From Ochotona curzoniae (lineage: Eukaryota > Chordata > Mammalia > Lagomorpha > Ochotonidae): a DNA stretch of 64,000 nucleotides. Where the stretch lies: positions 24,776,001-24,840,000 of the forward strand of contig NW_024466599.1 of assembly GCF_017591425.1 (NCBI RefSeq). Reading direction: 5' to 3'. Made by a program: the position numbers and the translations under genes. Under the pieces are notes generated by a model. The model ran no database searches, had not been told where the DNA came from, and saw nothing but the letters and a program-made list of their open reading frames with translations. Below, in pieces: positions 59,020-64,000 of this stretch (within the stretch, counting starts at the first letter, position 1; every line of letters starts with the position of its first letter).

Positions 59020-60220
59020 AAAAAGTTTTCTAAAATTCGTATGAAACCAAAAAAAAAAATAGTTGAAGCAATTATGACCATGAAAAAATAAAGTTAGAAG
59101 CATCATTCATAGTAATTTCAAGTTAGCTTACAAAATGAAAGTAATCAAAACAGTATGGAACGGACATGTAAATAATGACACAGACAAATGGACCAGTGTA
59201 GAATCCAGAAATAAACGTATGTGTATACAACCAACTAATTCTTGTCAAAAATTACAAGTATACACAATTAGAAAAATATCTTCAAATGATATCCAGAAAG
59301 TTATATTCCCATATACAATGGAATGAAATTGGATACTTATCTGATACAGAAAATTTAACTTAAAATGATGAAAAACCTCAGTGGAATACCTGAAACCAGA
59401 AAACTCCTAGACTACCTCATGGGATTAAAGCTCCATTTGTCTGACCTTGGGCACGATTTTGGGGAGGAGAAACAAAAACATGGTTTGTCAAAAATTTAGA
59501 AATGACATGAAACTGAAAACCTTAAGTACAGCAATGGAAATAATGAAAAGAACAGCCATACAATGGAAGAGAATATTGAAAATGATTTGTTTTGAAGGTT
59601 AGTAATCAAAATACATTTATATGAGGAACTCTGATGATAGCAACACCAAAAGTTGGGTACCCTATTAAAACATGAGCAAGGGATACAGATGGAATTGGTC
59701 CAACTGTGACAATTTTTACAAAGTCATCATTAGGTGTGTGAAAATGTGTTTTCTATCCCTAATTATCAGGTAAGCACAAATCAAAACCACAAAATATCCT
59801 AACAATGATATTACTTAGAAAATAAAAACTTGTGGGTTCATGGGAGGTAGAGAAAAGGGAACCCTTGATAATATTGGCAGGAGGGTTGCTCTTGGTAGCT
59901 AAAATGAAAATGGAATAGAAACTCATCAGGAACTTTAAAAATGGAATCACCAGATTACCCAACAATCACACTTCTGGACGTGTATGCAAAGAAACAAAAA
60001 TTGAAAATTAGAATCTCAAAGAGATATCAATATCCCATGTTTCCCGATACGTTACTCAAAACAGCCAAGGTATAGAAGTAACCTTAATGTCTCTTATCAA
60101 AAAAGAGGTTAGAAGAAAACAGGATATCTGTATACACTGGAATATTGCTTGTTCTTACAAAGAAGAAAATTCTGCCTTTTACGTCAATATGGCTGACCCT
60201 GTAGACATTTTGCTAATGGG
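59020..60220 (+). mobile_element. Old L1 ORF2 3' portion, degenerate
   Basis: A 1.2-kb run of L1 ORF2 text in order: 'gaagcaattatgaccatgaa', 'gaagcatcattcatagtaat' then 'ttcaa', 'caaaacagtatggaacggac', 'gacacagacaaatggaccag', 'ccaactaattcttgtcaaaa', 'agcacaaatcaaaaccacaa' and 'gattacccaacaatcacact' then 'tctgga'. It corresponds to the C-terminal part of the LINE-1 endonuclease/reverse transcriptase protein downstream of the RT catalytic core. Stops and frameshifts are frequent, so nothing is encoded. An old L1M-type copy. Confidence 0.88.
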
Positions 60221-61892
60221 TTCAACTTTTTATGTGTCAATCATAGCTTGATAAAGTGGTTTCAGAAAAATTAGTTGGCTCCTATTTGATATTTTGCCAT
60301 TTGATCCCCCACAGGAGACTACAAAAAGTTTGTCAAAAACATGGTACTAAGCGATAAGCATGCTTTGGTATAAACATTTTAAAACCCGTGAATAAGTGTT
60401 CACGCTATTTGTTTCTCACAAACCTGCCGAAGATCCCTTAGTATGTGTTTCTGGTAATGAGATCAATAATATATTCAATGCATTAAAGTTTTAAAAATGT
60501 ATAATTAAAATTAGTTTTGGTAGAGTGATGTCCCTCCAAATGTTGCTTCTCACAGAGAAAAGTGCATACATATCTACAAATTTTGTTAAAAATCACCTTT
60601 TACTACCTGAGAATAATGAGAATTGAGAAATTTTAAAAGTAGGATGTGAAGTCATCAGTCCAGGCCACCACCAATATGCTTAAACCCCCTAGAGAGGACC
60701 TTCATAATGTCTCACACACATAAAATATCCAGTGTTGGCCCTCATAAAAACTGTTTAAATTTTTGCTAACATGAGAAGCAGCTGTTCTTTAGAAGTTACA
60801 GAGAGCAACTCCAAATATGTGAGTTACATTTATAGTAAATCAGTACTCCAATTTTCAGCTGCTACTGTTCATTGCTTTAATAGCTAAAGTTTTAAACATC
60901 TAGTATTTTTAAGGATATAGATATAGAACTGTAAATTTAATAAGCATTATCCTAAATTATATAAATGGATAATGATTTGGAGTTACATGCAAGTAGCTAA
61001 ACTGGGGCTGTGTGGCTACTGTATGCAGAAAAGGATTGACAGTCACATCACAGGCTTCAAGATCAGTTTCAGGAAGCTGAAAGGGATGGGCTAGTGTTGA
61101 TGAAATGGCTAAACAGATACTTGGTCAAGCAAAGCAACATACTTAGATCACTTCTCAGGCTGCGTCCCTAGTTATCAGATAGCAAACTGACCGGGAAGGA
61201 GGGTTCCTTTTTTTTTTTGTTTTTGTTTTCTCTGTATGTTTAACGAGCCTTTCAGATTTAAATGTAAAAATGACAAGGTCAAGATGCCTCCTGAATTAAA
61301 ACAAATTCTGAGTTTTAATTGTAACTTTGAAAAATCCATTCCTTCTGTGAGTGCCTTACTTCGTATCCTCCACATCCATGCCTGGTATGACTATGCCTTC
61401 AGTGAGAGCTGCATCGACAGCAGAGGCTGTGTATAAAAAACGGATGCCATAATAGAATTATAGCCAAAACGACATTCACAAGGATTGTGCTCTCATGCCT
61501 GATCGAAAAATTTTGAGAAGTATTTGCCTTCAGGGTTCTTGATTATCTCAAAGTGTAATGCTGCATGGTTACAAAGAAGAAGCTGCACAGTTAAGAACTG
61601 TGAAAGATTTATTTTTGAAAATAACAAAAGGAAGAATTGTGGGCTTCTGAAATATCATAGAAAAAAAGCATTCATCTCACTCTTATTGCGATTATATTAT
61701 GTGAGAAGTTGCAGTACATCTTCACCTTGGCTGCCCTCCTATTTTATTTCACTGAAACTGCCATCACTTTTACTATGGCATGTTTATTGGGGCACTGTAG
61801 CCCTCAGCTCTAACAGTGTTAACAGCTGCCATTTCAAACATGCAGACATCAGTGACTGCACAGAGAACAGCTACTCTCAGCACCTCTTGAAA
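60221..61892. other. Anonymous stretch with a 124-codon frame
   Basis: No gene is recognised. The plus frame 61524-61898 (124 codons) is Leu, Ser and Cys rich, has no domain I know, and runs into the transposon that follows. The short frames at 61175-61436 are open on both strands and look fortuitous. Confidence 0.5.
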
Positions 61893-62170
61893 TGGTAGTT
61901 ATCAACCACAAGCTAAATATGACCCACTGTCCATTTAAATAAATAAGGATTTATTGGGACATAGCCACACTCATTCTCTGTCGTTCCTTCTGCACGCTGC
62001 TATTGTTGGAGGAAAACTGTTGAGATGAGTCTGTGTCCTGGTGTCAATGACAGTTTGTAAGACTGGACACAACATTGAGAGAAACACAACAGACACCACC
62101 TAGCCCACATAGCCCAAATGTTTACTATAGGGCTTGTTTTTTTTTGTTTGTTTGTTTGTTTGTTTTGTTT
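61893..62170. mobile_element. MER1/Charlie-type hAT DNA transposon, part 1
   Basis: 'tagttatcaaccacaagcta' then 'aatatgacccactgtcc', and 'aataaggatttattgggaca' then 'tagccacactcattc' follow the MER1 consensus I recall (TTGGCAAACTACGGCCCG..., AATAAAGTTTTATTGGAACACAGCCACGCCCATTC), as does 'ttactatagggc' near the end. A non-autonomous family mobilised in trans by hAT transposases in early mammals. It is interrupted by a SINE. Confidence 0.85.
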
Positions 62171-62481
62171 TTTTTTAAAGATTTATTTGCTTTTATCAGG
62201 AAAGTAGATTCACAGAAAGGAGATAAGGAAAAATTTTCTACTCACTGGTCCACTCCCGAAATGGCTACAACAGGCGAAGCTGAGCTCTGAAGCCAGGAGC
62301 CCCTCTGGGTCTCCCACATGCATTTGGACTCCCAAGGCTTTGGACTGTCCTGTACTACTTTCCTAGGTCACAAGCAGAGAGCTGGATCAGAAGTGAAGCA
62401 GCCAGGACATGAACCAGCACCCATATGGGATGCTAGCCCTTTCAGGGAAAGGATTCACGCATGGAACCATCATGACGGCCT
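62171..62481 (-). mobile_element. CSINE, antisense, inserted in a hAT transposon
   Basis: A (TTTG)n and T-rich stretch (62137-62178) is the reversed tail. Reversed landmarks are 'ccactcccgaaatggctaca', 'ctctgggtctcccacatgca', 'ggacatgaaccagcacccat' and 'accatcatgacggcctc'. The flanks 'actatagggcttgtt' and 'actattggcttgtt' suggest an imperfect target duplication. Confidence 0.92.
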
Positions 62482-62520
62482 CAACTATTGGCTTGTTACA
62501 GACTAGTTTGCCAACTCCTG
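62482..62520. mobile_element. MER1/Charlie-type hAT DNA transposon, part 2
   Basis: 'ttacagactagtttgccaac' then 'tcctg' matches the right end of the MER1 consensus (TTTACAGAAAAAGTTTGCCGACCCCTG) and is a near reverse complement of the left end, the terminal inverted repeat. No clear 8-bp target duplication remains. Confidence 0.8.
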
Positions 62521-63217
62521 ACCTTTAGAAATAACCGAGTACATCCACAGGAGCTAGGTCTGAGACTTTCAATCACTCTCATGCCAAGCAAATCATCCTG
62601 ATTCTTATCCTAAAGCCCACGTGCCAGCTGGTGCTCATGTGTGTTTGCCATCCAATATTTTTATTCTCCCAGTCATAGTCTATCTGCAAGATAAAATGCC
62701 AGATTCCTTCTCATGAATTCAAAATGTTGGGGTGGCTAGGTAGACGTTGGCCTGTGTAGCTAAGAGGGACTGAAGAAAAATGGGAATTGCCATGCAGTAG
62801 AATGAGGAAAACATGTGGCGACAGACATGTATTTGCATGGCAGGAGTCTTGACATTGCTTAATAACTTTCTCCTTGGGAACAACTAAGGGAAATGTCAAT
62901 TATCCTTCACCAAAGAGGCTATTAGTGAAGTTCTGGGGGTAATTTTAACAATTCCACTCTAGGAAGCCCTCCAACCAGAGAGATACCCCAAACAGAGAGG
63001 CAGGAAGGGCCATACTAAAAAAAAACTAGTTTGATTGCAAACTGGGCTCTCTGTACTCTCCTGACACATCTCCTTGCTATCAGTTGTACTAATTTTCATG
63101 AATCTTTGTTTCACTCCTCACTTGCCCTTTTGTGTCTGTGACTTCCTGTCACGTGGTGTCATGAGACAGCCAACTCACAGAGCTGGAAAGATCTACTTCT
63201 ACTTCAATACACGATAT
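62521..63217. other. Anonymous stretch
   Basis: No gene or named repeat is seen. Confidence 0.6.
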
Positions 63218-63530
63218 TGGGGCTGGCGTTGTGTTGCATGCAGCTTTAGCCATATACTGTTATTGCATATAGGCAGCCGTTCAAGTCCCAACCACTTCAC
63301 TTCCAATCCAGCATGTACCAAATGTGCCTGGAAAGCATGGGAAACGGTTCTTATTCTTCAGGCCCTGCCACCCATAGGAGAGACCGGGGTGGAATTCTGG
63401 GCTCCTGAATTTGGCCTGGCCCACCGCAGCCATTGCATCGATTTGGGGAAATGAACCAGCAGATGGAAGATATTTTTTTTTCTCTGTTTCTCCCTTCCTT
63501 TCTATAATTCTGCTTTTCAAATAAACATTT
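63218..63530 (+). mobile_element. Old CSINE
   Basis: 'attggggctggcgttgtgtt' (head), 'cacttcacttccaatccagc', 'ataggagagaccggggtgga', 'gggaaatgaaccagcagatg' and 'tctgcttttcaaataaacat' (tail) are in order. The 126-codon frame 63074-63454 is half upstream sequence and half SINE and is not a gene. Confidence 0.88.
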
Positions 63531-64000
63531 TTTTCCCGTTTTCTAAAAAGCTTTGGTGTCTCTGATCCTTATTCAGCACTGTATTCCTGCACGTTCATTT
63601 GAACTCCGTTTTTTACAACTCTATCATCATGTCTCAGCTAATTTTCTTTCACTTTTATTATCTTATTCATCCTTGAAAATATTTGAATCTGTGCTTCCTG
63701 CTGCATGACAAGTTTTTTTTTGCAAAACTTTAAGCTGAAAGTTTCTATGAAAAACCTCACTTAAATGGATTCATTCTAAAAAAAATCTGTTCGCAAGAAG
63801 CTAATTCATAAGTATTCTCCAATTTCCCTAATGACTCCCAGACTGCTCAAAATGTGGAAAACATGCTATTCCCTTTGGAAAAAAACTCAGAAGACATGAG
63901 GCCCATAAAATTCCTGCATTCACAGCAAAGGGCATTGTTCAGGGCAGGCCAAAGACTCAAGATGACCAATAATTTTTCATGTGATGACATGTGTGCCTCA
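63531..64000. other. Anonymous stretch to the window end
   Basis: No gene or named repeat is seen. Short T- and A-runs only. Confidence 0.6.

Noticed and set aside
61524..61898. 124-codon plus-strand frame
   Set aside because: No recognised features, and it runs into a DNA transposon end.

Overview
The window looks like mammalian nuclear DNA from a lagomorph. It carries more than thirty copies, young and old, of one tRNA-derived SINE of the lagomorph C-repeat (CSINE) type. Landmarks are a GGGCCCGGC-like head, an A box TGGCGCAGTGG, a B box GGTTCTAATCC, then CCATCCAGCTCCCTGC, GGGAGACCCGGAAGA, CTTGGGGAGTGAA and a CTGCCTTTCCAATAAA tail. The young copies look more like pika (Ochotona) than rabbit copies as I remember them. 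Lagomorph is a firm call; pika is a guess.

I found no confident protein-coding gene and no CpG island, functional RNA gene, CRISPR array or origin. The DNA reads as an AT-rich gene desert or large intron filled with layered transposon debris. Nearly all longer open frames lie in SINEs, simple repeats or LINE pieces. One possible exception is a minus-strand frame at 30376-30668, which contains a good CAG|GTAAGC donor-like site but has no recognised homology.

Layout. 1-10 kb: L1 remnant, mariner-like MITE, a young SINE with a 20-bp target duplication (1110), a SINE nested in an old L1 (5980-6800), and an L1 3' end (9400-9895). 10-24 kb: pyrimidine tract, degraded SINEs, MIRs and long anonymous AT-rich stretches. 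24-36 kb: two copies of a lagomorph repeat that I tentatively read as an L1 5' UTR with tandem monomers (24480-25560 and 33908-34470), the candidate exon, a GGAA array with a 96-bp higher-order period, and a SINE cluster. 36-50 kb: scattered SINEs, a U6 snRNA retropseudogene (41037-41110) and MIRs. 50-56 kb: a short L1 3' insertion with target duplications, two antisense LTR-like elements, and a close inverted pair of young SINEs (55041-55860). 56-64 kb: a long degenerate L1 ORF2 remnant (59020-60220) and a MER1/Charlie-type hAT element split by a SINE (61893-62520).

No genes act together here. The content of interest is the order of insertions, the inverted SINE pair, the tailless U6 copy, the monomer-bearing repeat and the unexplained open frame. 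All family names come from recalled consensus features; nothing was searched. Boundaries of old elements are good to about 10-40 bases.
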